Source: Thermophagus sp052400625
GTDB lineage: Bacteria > Bacteroidota > Bacteroidia > Bacteroidales > Marinilabiliaceae
Reading direction: 5' to 3' (one strand)
Assembly: GCA_052400625.1 (NCBI GenBank)
Contig: JBQTGH010000003.1
DNA length: 64,000 nt
The position numbers were made by a program, and so were the translations under genes. The notes under the pieces are model-generated. The model was not told where the DNA came from. It worked only from the letters and a program-made list of their open reading frames with translations, and searched no databases. This document shows positions 53,309-61,821 of the stretch, piece by piece (position 1 is the first letter of the stretch; the number at the start of each line of letters is the position of its first letter).

Positions 53309-53755
53309 CTATTCCGAAATTACCTCAAAATCGATTTCAACTTTGACTTCGCGATGCAATTTAATTTCGGCTTTATAGTTCCCCACTTCTTTCACACTAT
53401 CTTCCACAATGGAAATATTCTTACGCTCAATGGTAAATCCTTTTTCTGCCAAAGCTTCAGCAATTTGGATATTATTAACCGAGCCAAATATTTTTCCAGT
53501 AGAGCTGGTTTTTGCACCAATGGTAACTTTTGTTCCCTCCAGTTTTTTAGCCAGCTCCAACGCTTCATTGCGGATTTTTTCTTCCTTGTGGGCTTGTTGT
53601 TTTTTATTTTCAGCCAACACTTTTTTAGCCGACTCAGTGGCCAGGATGGCAATTCCCTTTGGAATAAGATAGTTGCGTCCATATCCCGGTCGCACAGTCA
53701 CTATATCATTTTTATGACCCAAATTGGCCACATCTTCTTTTAAAATTACTTCCAT
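53309..53755 (-). CDS. rplI: 50S ribosomal protein L9
   Basis: 148 aa. The N-terminal domain begins MEVILKEDVANLGHKNDIV and has the VRPGYGRNYLIPKGIA motif; a connecting helix with ENKKQQAHKEEKIRNE is followed by the C-terminal domain (GSVNNIQIAEALAEKG). Typical length. It is third in the rpsF-rpsR-rplI operon, 17 bp after rpsR. Confidence 0.96.
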   Translation of the reverse strand: MEVILKEDVANLGHKNDIVTVRPGYGRNYLIPKGIAILATESAKKVLAENKKQQAHKEEKIRNEALELAKKLEGTKVTIGAKTSSTGKIFGSVNNIQIAEALAEKGFTIERKNISIVEDSVKEVGNYKAEIKLHREVKVEIDFEVISE

Positions 53756-53772
53756 CTTATAATCCTCCTGGT

Positions 53773-54042
53773 TTATTTCATCAAATCGGTTACATAAGGC
53801 AGTAACGCCAGGTGGCGAGCTCTTTTAATAGCTGTGGCCACTTTTCTCTGATATTTAAGGGATGTTCCTGTAATGCGTCGGGGCAAAATTTTTCCCTGCT
53901 CATTCAGAAACTTCTTCAGAAATTCCGGATCTTTGTAGTCGACATACTTAATACCATTTCTTTTAAAACGGCAGTATTTCTTTTTTTTGATCTCAACCGA
54001 TGGAGGAGTCAGATATCTAATTTCACTTTGATTTTGTGCCAT
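53773..54042 (-). CDS. rpsR: 30S ribosomal protein S18
   Basis: 89 aa. Core motif KKYCRFKRNGIKYVDYKD and the C-terminal ILPRRITGTSLKYQRKVAT are family signatures; the end RARHLALLPYVTD is typical. It lies 3 bp after rpsF. Confidence 0.96.
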   Translation of the reverse strand: MAQNQSEIRYLTPPSVEIKKKKYCRFKRNGIKYVDYKDPEFLKKFLNEQGKILPRRITGTSLKYQRKVATAIKRARHLALLPYVTDLMK

Positions 54043-54045
54043 GGT

Positions 54046-54399
54046 TTAATTCTCCTTTCCTTCTTTTTGCTGTTTTTTACTTCTCCTTTTTTCACTGTAT
54101 TCAATGGCATATTTATCCATTTTAAACGTAAGGAACCTTATCACTCGCTCATCACGGCGATAATTAATTTCCAGCAACTCAATAAAAGTCGGATCAGCTT
54201 TAAACTCAAATAACTGATAAAATCCGGTTGATTTTTTCTGGATGGGGTATGCCAGTTTTCGGAGACCCCAGTTCTCCTCATGGACGATTTCTCCCCCCTG
54301 TTCAAGAATCAAATTCCTGAACTTCTCCACCGTTTCCTTCATCTGAACATCAGATAAAACGGGAGTTAAAATGAAAACGGTTTCATAATGATTTTGCAT
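54046..54399 (-). CDS. rpsF: 30S ribosomal protein S6
   Basis: 117 aa. It starts MQNHYETVFILTPVLSD and has EENWGLRKLAYPIQKKSTG (in key part NWGLRKLAYPI) and FKADPTFIELLEINYRRDE. The C-terminal tail is Lys/Gln-rich. It heads the rpsF-rpsR-rplI operon. Confidence 0.96.
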   Translation of the reverse strand: MQNHYETVFILTPVLSDVQMKETVEKFRNLILEQGGEIVHEENWGLRKLAYPIQKKSTGFYQLFEFKADPTFIELLEINYRRDERVIRFLTFKMDKYAIEYSEKRRSKKQQKEGKEN

Positions 54400-54446
54400 A
54401 AACTTTTTTTGTTTTTAATTGAACATCATTTTACGATAATGCGCCG

Positions 54447-54477
54447 CAAAAGTAGTGTATTTTTTTCTTTCAGACAA
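54447..54477 (-). promoter_or_regulatory. Bacteroidota promoter of rpsF operon
   Basis: On the minus strand TTG (54475-54477), a 20-bp spacer and TACTTTTG (54447-54454) match the consensus exactly. Transcription would start about 40 bp before the rpsF ATG. Confidence 0.75.
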
Positions 54478-54591
54478 CTTTTTTGAATAAGATCCCACCC
54501 ACCAATAATTCATCAAACGCCCCTATTCTCGAAAAAAGTCTCTCCCTCTCATTCCTTTCGATCTGTCCTTCTTACTTCTTTTATTTAAACT

Positions 54592-55581
54592 CTAATTGTG
54601 CTCTCCAAAATACTTCATAAACTGCACTCGTTCAAACATTTCAGCATGATTGGGCATCATAGATCTTCCCAATTTATGAATATCTTCAATGGATGTCAGA
54701 TTTTTCCTTTCCATCCAGGTTTGAAGACCGGAGATTAAATCTCTGACAAAACCTGCTCCATTTTTATATAATGCTGATACTACTTGTACACTATTAGCAC
54801 CAGCCAATAACATTTTAAATAATGTATCGGCAGAATGTACCCCTCCTGAAGCGCTCAAATCACATGTAACCTGATCTTTTAGCATAGCCATCCATCGCAA
54901 AGTATTGGTGTAATCACCGGCAGAAGAATAAATTGGACCTGAAATAATGCGGTCATTTTCCAAATCAAAATCAGGCGAATAATAACGGTTAAACAATACA
55001 ACTCCATCAACCCCTAGCATATCAAATTTTGAAACCACATTCCCCAAATCTGTAAAATAGGGACTAATTTTAACTGAAACTGGGATAGTTACATATTCTT
55101 TTACTCGTTTCACTATATCAAAATAATTCTTTAAGATATCTACTGCTTCGACATTTATCTTGGAAGGAATTCGGTAAAGATTTAATTCCAAAGCATTTAC
55201 CCCTGAATCCTCCAGGATTTTTGCATATGAGAACCACTCTCCTGGGGAATAACAATTAATGCTGGCGATCAGCGGAACATCACTATGAGCTCTTATTTCT
55301 TCAATCAGTTGCCTATATCCTTTGAGTTTGTTTTCCTTTAACTGGTAATCGAAATAGTCTAAAAATTCTAGATTGTTGTCAGAATTCCCCAGTTTCTCTT
55401 TCACGTTTTTTTCGTATTCCATAATGATCTCTTCTTCGAAGAGAGATTTCAGAACCACCCCTCCAACACCTTTATCAACCAAATTCAAAATGGAGTCGGC
55501 AGTTCCGGAAAGACCGCTACTCCCAACCAATATGGGGTTATCCAGTTGCAACCCTAGATATTTTGTTTTTAATTCACTCAT
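54592..55581 (-). CDS. dihydroorotate-dehydrogenase-like FMN protein
   Basis: 329 aa. The DHOD-like TIM barrel is shown by LGLQLDNPILVGSSGLSG at the N-terminus, IASINCYSPGEW, INLYRIP-like NALELNLYRIP, VSVKISPYFTD, GVVLFNRYYSPD and ASGGVHSADTLFKMLLAGA. Such DHOD-like proteins can take part in pyrimidine synthesis or act as FMN oxidoreductases with other substrates. It lies 61 bp after nfnB in the nfnA-nfnB direction, so it may use electrons from that complex; this is inference. Confidence 0.85.
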   Translation of the reverse strand: MSELKTKYLGLQLDNPILVGSSGLSGTADSILNLVDKGVGGVVLKSLFEEEIIMEYEKNVKEKLGNSDNNLEFLDYFDYQLKENKLKGYRQLIEEIRAHSDVPLIASINCYSPGEWFSYAKILEDSGVNALELNLYRIPSKINVEAVDILKNYFDIVKRVKEYVTIPVSVKISPYFTDLGNVVSKFDMLGVDGVVLFNRYYSPDFDLENDRIISGPIYSSAGDYTNTLRWMAMLKDQVTCDLSASGGVHSADTLFKMLLAGANSVQVVSALYKNGAGFVRDLISGLQTWMERKNLTSIEDIHKLGRSMMPNHAEMFERVQFMKYFGEHN

Positions 55582-55642
55582 AATACTTTAATTTATTTGT
55601 CTAAGTTATTGGCCTATACCTACACAATTGGTCTCAACTTAG

Positions 55643-57127
55643 TCATTCACCCTCATTCTGTTCAGACAACTGACGATCCATTGCATCTGCAGCTTTTCGT
55701 CCATCCCCCATAGCCAAAATCACGGTGGCCCCTCCTCTCACGATATCACCGCCTGCAAACATAAATGGAACGGATGTCCTTAAATTTTCTTCGTCAACCA
55801 CCAGCGTGTTCCAATCTGTGGTTTTTAAATCAGGCATGGATTGAGGTATTAAAGGATTAGGGGATACACCAACACTGACCACCACAGTATCTGCATCCAA
55901 AAGATATTCATCGCCCTCAATGGGGATGGGACGGCGACGTCCGCTGGCATCCGGTTCCCCTAATTGCATGCGTTGAATTCTAATTTGCCTTACATATCCT
56001 TTTTCGTCACCAATGTATTCAATAGGATTTTGAAGATTTAAAAACTCCACACCTTCCTCTTTGGCATGCTTAATCTCTTCGACACGAGCAGGCATTTCCT
56101 CTTCAGATCGACGATAGATAATCATGGCCTTTTCTGCTCCAAGACGAAGAGCTGTACGCACCGAATCCATAGCAGTATTTCCACCACCTATTACAGCAAC
56201 ACGTTTCCCCTTCAAAATAGGCGTATCTGTCTCTTCCTGATTGGCCTGCATCAGATTAACTCTTGTCAGATATTCATTTGAGCTTAGAATGCCCACCAGA
56301 TTCTCGCCGGGGATTCCCATGAACCGGGGCAATCCAGCGCCACTTCCCACAAAGAAACCGGAAAAACCTTCTTCTTTCAAGTCCTCGATTGTCGCTGTTT
56401 TACCAACAATAAAATTGGTTTCAAACTTAACACCCAATTTCTTAAGGCTATTAATTTCTACATCTACGACACTGTTTGGAAGCCGAAATTCAGGTATCCC
56501 ATATTTCAATACGCCACCTATTTCATGAAGAGCTTCGAAAACGGTCACATCATATCCTCGTTTGGCCATCTCTCCGGCAAACGACAAGCCAGCTGGCCCG
56601 GATCCAATACAAGCAATCTTTTTGTCTTTTGCCGGAGCTTTTTCAGGAATGGAAATATTTCCTGTTTCCCTTTCGTAGTCGGCAGCAAATCTTTCCAGAT
56701 AACCAATTGCGACGGCCGGTTGTTTTAATTTACGTGTATAAAAACAATTGGCTTCGCACTGCTTCTCCTGCGGACAAACTCGCCCACAGACAGCAGGTAA
56801 AGAACTGGTTTCTTTAAGGACATGTGCCGCCTCTAAGAATTCACCACGTTCTATATTCTTAATAAATTTGGGAATATTAATGCTAACGGGGCAACCTTCG
56901 ATACAGGTTGGTTTAGGACAATCCAGACACCTGGTTGCTTCAGTCATTGCCGCTTCCACCGAAAGACCACGGTTTACTTCCGTAAATGAACGTCGTCGTT
57001 CCGAGGGGTCTGCTTCCGGCATTTTCACACGACCAATATCCGTCCGTTCTTTATTTTTCAGCTTTCCTCTTAATTCTTTTCGCCAGGCAACATCCCGTTC
57101 CTGTTTCAAAATATCTGATAAATCCAT
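55643..57127 (-). CDS. nfnB: NfnB-like subunit (NADPH-dependent glutamate-synthase-small-chain type)
   Basis: 494 aa from ATG 57127 (TTG at 57136 is in frame). NfnAB couples NADPH and ferredoxin/NADH electron transfer by flavin-based bifurcation. The N-terminal part has two Cys clusters (CLDCPKPTCIEGCPV and CGRVCPQEKQCEANCF). The rest is a glutamate-synthase-small-subunit-like flavoprotein: KIACIGSGPAGLSFAGEMA (FAD), GIPEFRLPNSVVDVEI, VAVIGGGNTAMDSVRTALR (NADPH) and FAGGDIVRGGATVILAMGDG. No gltB large subunit is nearby, which favours NfnB over GltD. It follows nfnA by 12 bp. Confidence 0.92.
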   Translation of the reverse strand: MDLSDILKQERDVAWRKELRGKLKNKERTDIGRVKMPEADPSERRRSFTEVNRGLSVEAAMTEATRCLDCPKPTCIEGCPVSINIPKFIKNIERGEFLEAAHVLKETSSLPAVCGRVCPQEKQCEANCFYTRKLKQPAVAIGYLERFAADYERETGNISIPEKAPAKDKKIACIGSGPAGLSFAGEMAKRGYDVTVFEALHEIGGVLKYGIPEFRLPNSVVDVEINSLKKLGVKFETNFIVGKTATIEDLKEEGFSGFFVGSGAGLPRFMGIPGENLVGILSSNEYLTRVNLMQANQEETDTPILKGKRVAVIGGGNTAMDSVRTALRLGAEKAMIIYRRSEEEMPARVEEIKHAKEEGVEFLNLQNPIEYIGDEKGYVRQIRIQRMQLGEPDASGRRRPIPIEGDEYLLDADTVVVSVGVSPNPLIPQSMPDLKTTDWNTLVVDEENLRTSVPFMFAGGDIVRGGATVILAMGDGRKAADAMDRQLSEQNEGE

Positions 57128-57139
57128 AATATTCAACTT

Positions 57140-57967
57140 TTACTGGTGCATTTTACGGTAACGTTCGTCCGCATCCTTTTCAAAATCTTTGTACCCGTTA
57201 AGTCTCATCAACATCTCATCGAAATCAACCTTGTGGGCATCGAATTCAGGTCCGTCCACGCAAACAAATTTGGTTTTACCATCCACTGTAACCCTGCAGG
57301 CCCCACACATACCGGTACCATCAACCATAATGGTATTAAGACTGGCAATAGAAGGTATTTGATATTTTCGAGTAACTTCGGCTGCAAATTTCATCATAAT
57401 AGCAGGTCCTATAATGACTGCCTCATCAATATTTTCGCGGGCAATAACTTTTTCCATTCCTTCAGTTACAAGACCTTTCTCTCCATATGAGCCATCATCC
57501 GTCATAATAATAACTTCATCAGAAAATTCTCTAATCTGTTCTTCCAGAATGATAAGTTCCTTAGTCCGAGCCGCCAGAATAGAAATCACCTTATTTCCAG
57601 CTTTTTTATTGGCCTCAACAATAGGCAATAAAGGCGCTACTCCGACACCTCCTCCACAGGCCAACACTGTTCCAACTTTTTTCACATCGGTAGCTTGTCC
57701 TAACGGCCCCACCATATCAGCAATGGTATCTCCCGGTTCCAGCTCCGTCAATTTTCGAGACGTTACACCAACCCGCTGAATCACAAGCGTAATAGTACCT
57801 TTATTAAGATCAGATGAAGAAATAGTCAAAGGAATACGCTCTCCATTTTTATCCACCCTAACAATTACAAAATGTCCGGCACGTCTAGCTTTTGCGATCC
57901 GTGGCGCTTCAATTTCCAGGCATACCACATTTTCTGAAAAGAATTCTTTTCGGATTACTTTATTCAT
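57140..57967 (-). CDS. nfnA: NfnA-like subunit (FAD/NAD-binding, 2Fe-2S)
   Basis: 275 aa from ATG 57967 (TTG at 57973 is in frame). This is the NADH-oxidising subunit, also called sulfide/dihydroorotate dehydrogenase electron-transfer type. FAD-binding residues lie in GERIPLTISSSDLNKG, NAD-binding ones in VLACGGGVGVAPLLPIVEA, and the 2Fe-2S motif is DGTGMCGACRVTV with Cys FVC just after. The C-terminal helix is charged (KDFEKDADERYRKMHQ). It heads the nfnA-nfnB-DHOD-like operon. Confidence 0.93.
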   Translation of the reverse strand: MNKVIRKEFFSENVVCLEIEAPRIAKARRAGHFVIVRVDKNGERIPLTISSSDLNKGTITLVIQRVGVTSRKLTELEPGDTIADMVGPLGQATDVKKVGTVLACGGGVGVAPLLPIVEANKKAGNKVISILAARTKELIILEEQIREFSDEVIIMTDDGSYGEKGLVTEGMEKVIARENIDEAVIIGPAIMMKFAAEVTRKYQIPSIASLNTIMVDGTGMCGACRVTVDGKTKFVCVDGPEFDAHKVDFDEMLMRLNGYKDFEKDADERYRKMHQ

Positions 57968-58341
57968 TTTCAATATAAATTAAATCTCTGGTTTTATCTT
58001 CATGCAATTAATTCCTTATTCCATCAAGCTGCCTTTGATTCTTCTTCTTTTTACAGCCAATATAAATTATATTTCAGCCTTCCTCTTCCTATTTGATTCT
58101 CATATTTAATAAATCGGTTTTATCATTCTTCAGGGAAAAATTACATTTTTATGAAGCTTTTATACTCGCAAAAATTGAGAGCAAATCTAATAATAACCGT
58201 TGATGAAGACAACGTTATCTATCGTACTTAATCTAATTTACAATGTATAAAAATAAGAAGAATAAACCTCTTTATGCGAACACGGAAAAATAGCGAAGGA
58301 AATAAATCAGTCCCTAAAGCATCTCAGAAAACGAATAAAGT
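57968..58341. other. gene-free region between nfnA and rhomboid
   Basis: About 370 bp of AT-rich DNA. No supported gene, strong hairpin or complete promoter consensus was seen. Confidence 0.5.
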
Positions 58342-58995
58342 TCAAAGCATAGGACTATCCCAATCCTCGGTTCTTTCCAACGCATCATTATTTTCATCTT
58401 CCAGCATAGGCTTTTTTTGTGGACCTTCCTTTCTATAAACCACTGCCACAACTATACCGGCCAATGCACCCCAAAAATGGGCTTCCCAGGAATATTCAAC
58501 CTGCCATTCCATAGGGAAAAGGCCCCAAAACAAACCACCATATAAAAAGGTCACCAACATCGAAACAGCAATCAAAGGAACATAGTTTCGGATTATACCG
58601 CTAAGAAAAAGAAAGGACGCAATTCCATAAACTAAGCCGCTGGCACCAATATGCCAAGCATCCCTAGCACCAAACCAAAGCCAAACTCCGGCAAGCAAAT
58701 AAATCCAAATAAACACCTTAAAGGCTATATCCCTATACACATAAAACAGAACACTTCCCAACACAAGGAATGGTCCTGCATTCGCAATAAAATGAGCCCA
58801 ATCGGCATGAATGAAAGGGGCGGTAATAATGCCAACTAGGCCTTCAACAGATAACGGTTTAACGCCCAAAAAAAACCAATGGCCATTTTCCAATGTTTCC
58901 ACCAAACGAACCGTAAACATTAGAAAAAGGATAAACAATGGAAATACAGTGCTGTATATTATTCTTTTTCTTTCGGTTTTAAGACGGTTATCCAT
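58342..58995 (-). CDS. rhomboid-family intramembrane serine protease
   Basis: 217 aa with about six transmembrane helices. The serine is in HIGASGLVYG and the catalytic His is in WEAHFWGAL; WR-type loops are typical of the family. An N-terminal FIHADWAHFIANAGPFL segment matches the HxxxN oxyanion region. The soluble C-terminal tail is acidic (NNDALERTEDWDSPML). Substrates in this organism are unknown. It is alone between intergenic regions. Confidence 0.9.
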   Translation of the reverse strand: MDNRLKTERKRIIYSTVFPLFILFLMFTVRLVETLENGHWFFLGVKPLSVEGLVGIITAPFIHADWAHFIANAGPFLVLGSVLFYVYRDIAFKVFIWIYLLAGVWLWFGARDAWHIGASGLVYGIASFLFLSGIIRNYVPLIAVSMLVTFLYGGLFWGLFPMEWQVEYSWEAHFWGALAGIVVAVVYRKEGPQKKPMLEDENNDALERTEDWDSPML

Positions 58996-59091
58996 AGACT
59001 CATTTGGGTGGATTGGAGGGATTTTAATTCATTGTTGCGAATAAAATGGGTTTCTTAAATAAGTGAAATTGGCCAGACATTCATATTCCTT

Positions 59092-60123
59092 TCAGTTGAC
59101 CTTTTGTAATAAATACTTCAGCTCTCTAACAAACCCCATAATATCAGACTCAGTGGTATCAAAGGAAGTCATCCATCGCACTTCATTGCGTACTTCATCC
59201 CATATGTAAAAGAAATATTTTTTTTGCAAAGGTTCTGTTATAAATGAAGGAATAATGGCAAATACACTATTTGCCTGAACTTTTTGAGTAATTTGCACTC
59301 CTTCGATCTGCTCCAACTCGTGAGCTAACAATTGCGCCATCCTATTAGCATGTTCGGCATTTTTGCGCCAAAGTTCATCTTTTAAATAAACCTCAAACTG
59401 GGCGGATATAAATCTCATTTTCGAATGCAGCTGGGTAGTCTGTTTCCGGATATATTTAGCATAATGAGCAAAATCAGGATTTAAAAACACCACAGCCTCT
59501 CCTAACATAAGTCCGTTCTTGGTTCCTCCGAAGGAGAGTACATCCACCCCAACATCAGTCGTAATTTCCTTAAAACTACAACCAAGTGCTGCAGCCGCAT
59601 TAGAAATTCTAGCTCCATCCAAATGTAAATAAAGGCCCCTGCTATGAACAAAATCAGAAAGATCTCTTAACTCTTGAGGTGTATATAATGTACCTAATTC
59701 CGTAACTTGTGTTACAGAGACGACCCCTGGCTGTGCGTGATGCTCAAATCCGAATCCATGTAAATGTTTTTCTATAAGTTGGGGGGTCAATTTTCCATCA
59801 GGTGTTTCCAATGTCAACAATTTACATCCCGTATGTTTCTCCGGCGCTCCGCATTCATCCACATGAATGTGCGCCGTATCAGCACAAATAATTGAATTAA
59901 ATGGTTGCGTCATGGCTTGAAGAGCGATAACATTGGCTCCGGTCCCATTGTAAACAAAAAAAACTTTGGCATCCCCACCGAAAATTTCTTGAAACCGCTT
60001 CTCAGTTCGAGCTGTAACCTCATCACCTCCATAACCTATCGCATGCTCCTGATTAACCTCAAATAAAGCTCTCATCACCTCGGGGTGAACACCCGAGTTG
60101 TTATCACTTGCAAATCCTTTCAT
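59092..60123 (-). CDS. low-specificity L-threonine aldolase / beta-eliminating lyase
   Basis: 343 aa. PLP enzyme that splits threonine or allo-threonine into glycine and acetaldehyde. Motifs are FASDNNSGVHPEVM, GYGGDEVTARTE, LYLHLDGARISNAAAALG (PLP-ring Asp) and VLSFGGTKNGLMLGEAV, which contains the Schiff-base Lys in GGTKNG. Length is standard. A copy of the dispersed repeat lies 3 bp upstream of the start codon and may affect its promoter. Confidence 0.9.
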   Translation of the reverse strand: MKGFASDNNSGVHPEVMRALFEVNQEHAIGYGGDEVTARTEKRFQEIFGGDAKVFFVYNGTGANVIALQAMTQPFNSIICADTAHIHVDECGAPEKHTGCKLLTLETPDGKLTPQLIEKHLHGFGFEHHAQPGVVSVTQVTELGTLYTPQELRDLSDFVHSRGLYLHLDGARISNAAAALGCSFKEITTDVGVDVLSFGGTKNGLMLGEAVVFLNPDFAHYAKYIRKQTTQLHSKMRFISAQFEVYLKDELWRKNAEHANRMAQLLAHELEQIEGVQITQKVQANSVFAIIPSFITEPLQKKYFFYIWDEVRNEVRWMTSFDTTESDIMGFVRELKYLLQKVN

Positions 60124-60126
60124 CCT

Positions 60127-60226
60127 TATAAAATTGGTTTAATTCATTGGTCTGATGGAACTCGCATGACCATTTGTTTTAAACAGGTTCTTTTGTGACA
60201 ATCTCAAATTGCCATGCTCGTTTCAT
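60127..60226. repeat. dispersed ~100-bp repeat, copy D
   Basis: Starts TATAAAATT and ends CATGCTCGTTTCAT. The first 43 bases agree with copy A (5-105) at about 39 positions and the last 14 bases are identical. It sits immediately upstream of the threonine aldolase start codon. Its inner part (GGTTCTTTTGTGACAAT) aligns with copies B and C. Confidence 0.7.
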
Positions 60227-60399
60227 CCGATTTTACATAACTTCTCTAAATCATTTTTTAAATGATAGATGGAACCAAAATTGTCATTACTCTAAATAAA
60301 ACATTAATGATCTAACAATGATATTTTAGATCTCTCACCAACTATTCATATCCACGCTAAATTCACCATTCAATCGTTCAACAAAACACTGAACCAGAC

Positions 60400-61527
60400 C
60401 TATCTTCTGGCATGAAACACCAATAACGGAGTCGTTGAATGAAACAACATTTTCTTTCCCAATCCCATGTTAAACATTCTGAAAAAAATGTTACGGCGTC
60501 GAGTGGTCAGGCTTATTACATCAATATGTTTGGACCGCACATAATTTTCAATTCCGACTTCAAAATCTTCATGCTGAATAATATCAAAATCAATATGAGT
60601 GTTTGGAAATTTTTCGGCCACATACTTTTTAAGACCTTCCATTTTTAGCTGATTCCATTTCCCGGAGGGTTTTTCACATACATGGGCAAAAGTAATAGAA
60701 ACAGCCAAAGGTTTGACCAACTTTTCCAGTTTATCAAGGGCAACAAAATCGGATTCCTCAAAATTGGTAGCATAGAGGACTTTTTTCAAATTACTTATTC
60801 CGTCATATTTAAAATCTTCCGGAACAGCAAAGACAGGCACCCTTGCCCCTTCCATTACTTCAGCAGTAACAGAGCCAATCAAATCGGATGCTTTACGATC
60901 CTTTCCCCTGGTTCCCATTACAATCACGGTGGGTTCATATTCATCACTAAATCGGATTATTTCATCTTCTGCGACACCACGAAGCAATTTACTTCGGATG
61001 CTCACCCTTTCAAGCCTCTTCTTTATCTTTTGTGCTTTCATGCGGGCCAGAAATTCTTTCATGTCTTCTTTAGCTTTCGCCTCCAAGTCTACCATCATCT
61101 CATCCACGCTGGTATCATAAACGTAGGCATCGGCAAAGGGAAGCGTATTGATTACCGGGTTATAGAACACATGCAAGACCATTAGCTCTGCGTCCAACTG
61201 GGCGGCCCAGTCCAATGCCATTTCTGCCGCTTTAGAGGAGTAATCACTGTAGTCAACGGGCAATAATATTCTGGCTTTTGGTGGACGACCACGTTTTTTC
61301 TCTTCAGCCTTCAAGAGCTCGGGCTTTTCAACTTCCTCCATGATTTGTACAGCTTTTTCAAGGTCTCGTTCCCGAATTCGTATCTTAACACCATCTGAAA
61401 TCACAGCTTGGATCTGATTCAAATTCTCTAAAAAACATTCAATACCCTCACTTTCAAGCAAAGAACGTATAATTTCCGCATGCTCATAAGTACGCGTTGC
61501 CAACGTTATTATTTTTTCCTCTTTCAT
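60400..61527 (-). CDS. DUF2007-universal stress protein fusion
   Basis: 375 aa. An N-terminal DUF2007-like segment (about 1-65: ITLATRTYEHAEIIRSLLESEG, IRIRERDLEKAVQIMEEVE) is joined by a Lys/Arg linker (KKRGRPPKAR) to two universal stress domains. The first starts ILLPVDYSDYSSKAAEMAL and has VIVMGTRGKDRKASDLIGSV with the ATP-binding glycine loop. The second starts KKVLYATNFEESDFVALDKL and ends VFHARR, with a degenerate loop (LTTRRRNIFFRMFN). Universal stress proteins bind ATP and help survival in starvation. The added domain is unusual but seen in related genomes. Confidence 0.82.
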   Translation of the reverse strand: MKEEKIITLATRTYEHAEIIRSLLESEGIECFLENLNQIQAVISDGVKIRIRERDLEKAVQIMEEVEKPELLKAEEKKRGRPPKARILLPVDYSDYSSKAAEMALDWAAQLDAELMVLHVFYNPVINTLPFADAYVYDTSVDEMMVDLEAKAKEDMKEFLARMKAQKIKKRLERVSIRSKLLRGVAEDEIIRFSDEYEPTVIVMGTRGKDRKASDLIGSVTAEVMEGARVPVFAVPEDFKYDGISNLKKVLYATNFEESDFVALDKLEKLVKPLAVSITFAHVCEKPSGKWNQLKMEGLKKYVAEKFPNTHIDFDIIQHEDFEVGIENYVRSKHIDVISLTTRRRNIFFRMFNMGLGKKMLFHSTTPLLVFHARR

Positions 61528-61821
61528 AGCTGTAATATTTTAGGGTTTGCAATTTTTAAGTTACGGAAAAAAACCGAATCAAAAAACGATACTTATCTTA
61601 AAACAATGAGTTCTCTACATTCATCCTCATCATGAATCGAAAAACTGGGCATTTTTTAGAACTCACCCTCTTCCCTTCCTCGACTTTTTCATCCCCCAAT
61701 TCAAAAATTATCAATAACATAGCCTAAAAAACTACCAACCTCATTGCTAAGATGACACTATCTGCTGCAAAAAAATCCTCTCAACTTCGGAAACATCAAT
61801 CTTTATCCTCGGCAAAAAACA
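61528..61821. other. gene-free region upstream of stress gene
   Basis: About 290 bp between the stress gene and relA; no supported gene or hairpin was seen. Confidence 0.5.

Noticed and set aside
55643..57127. Glutamate synthase small subunit (gltD)
   Set aside because: No large subunit is nearby and the gene is linked to nfnA by 12 bp, so the NfnB assignment is preferred.
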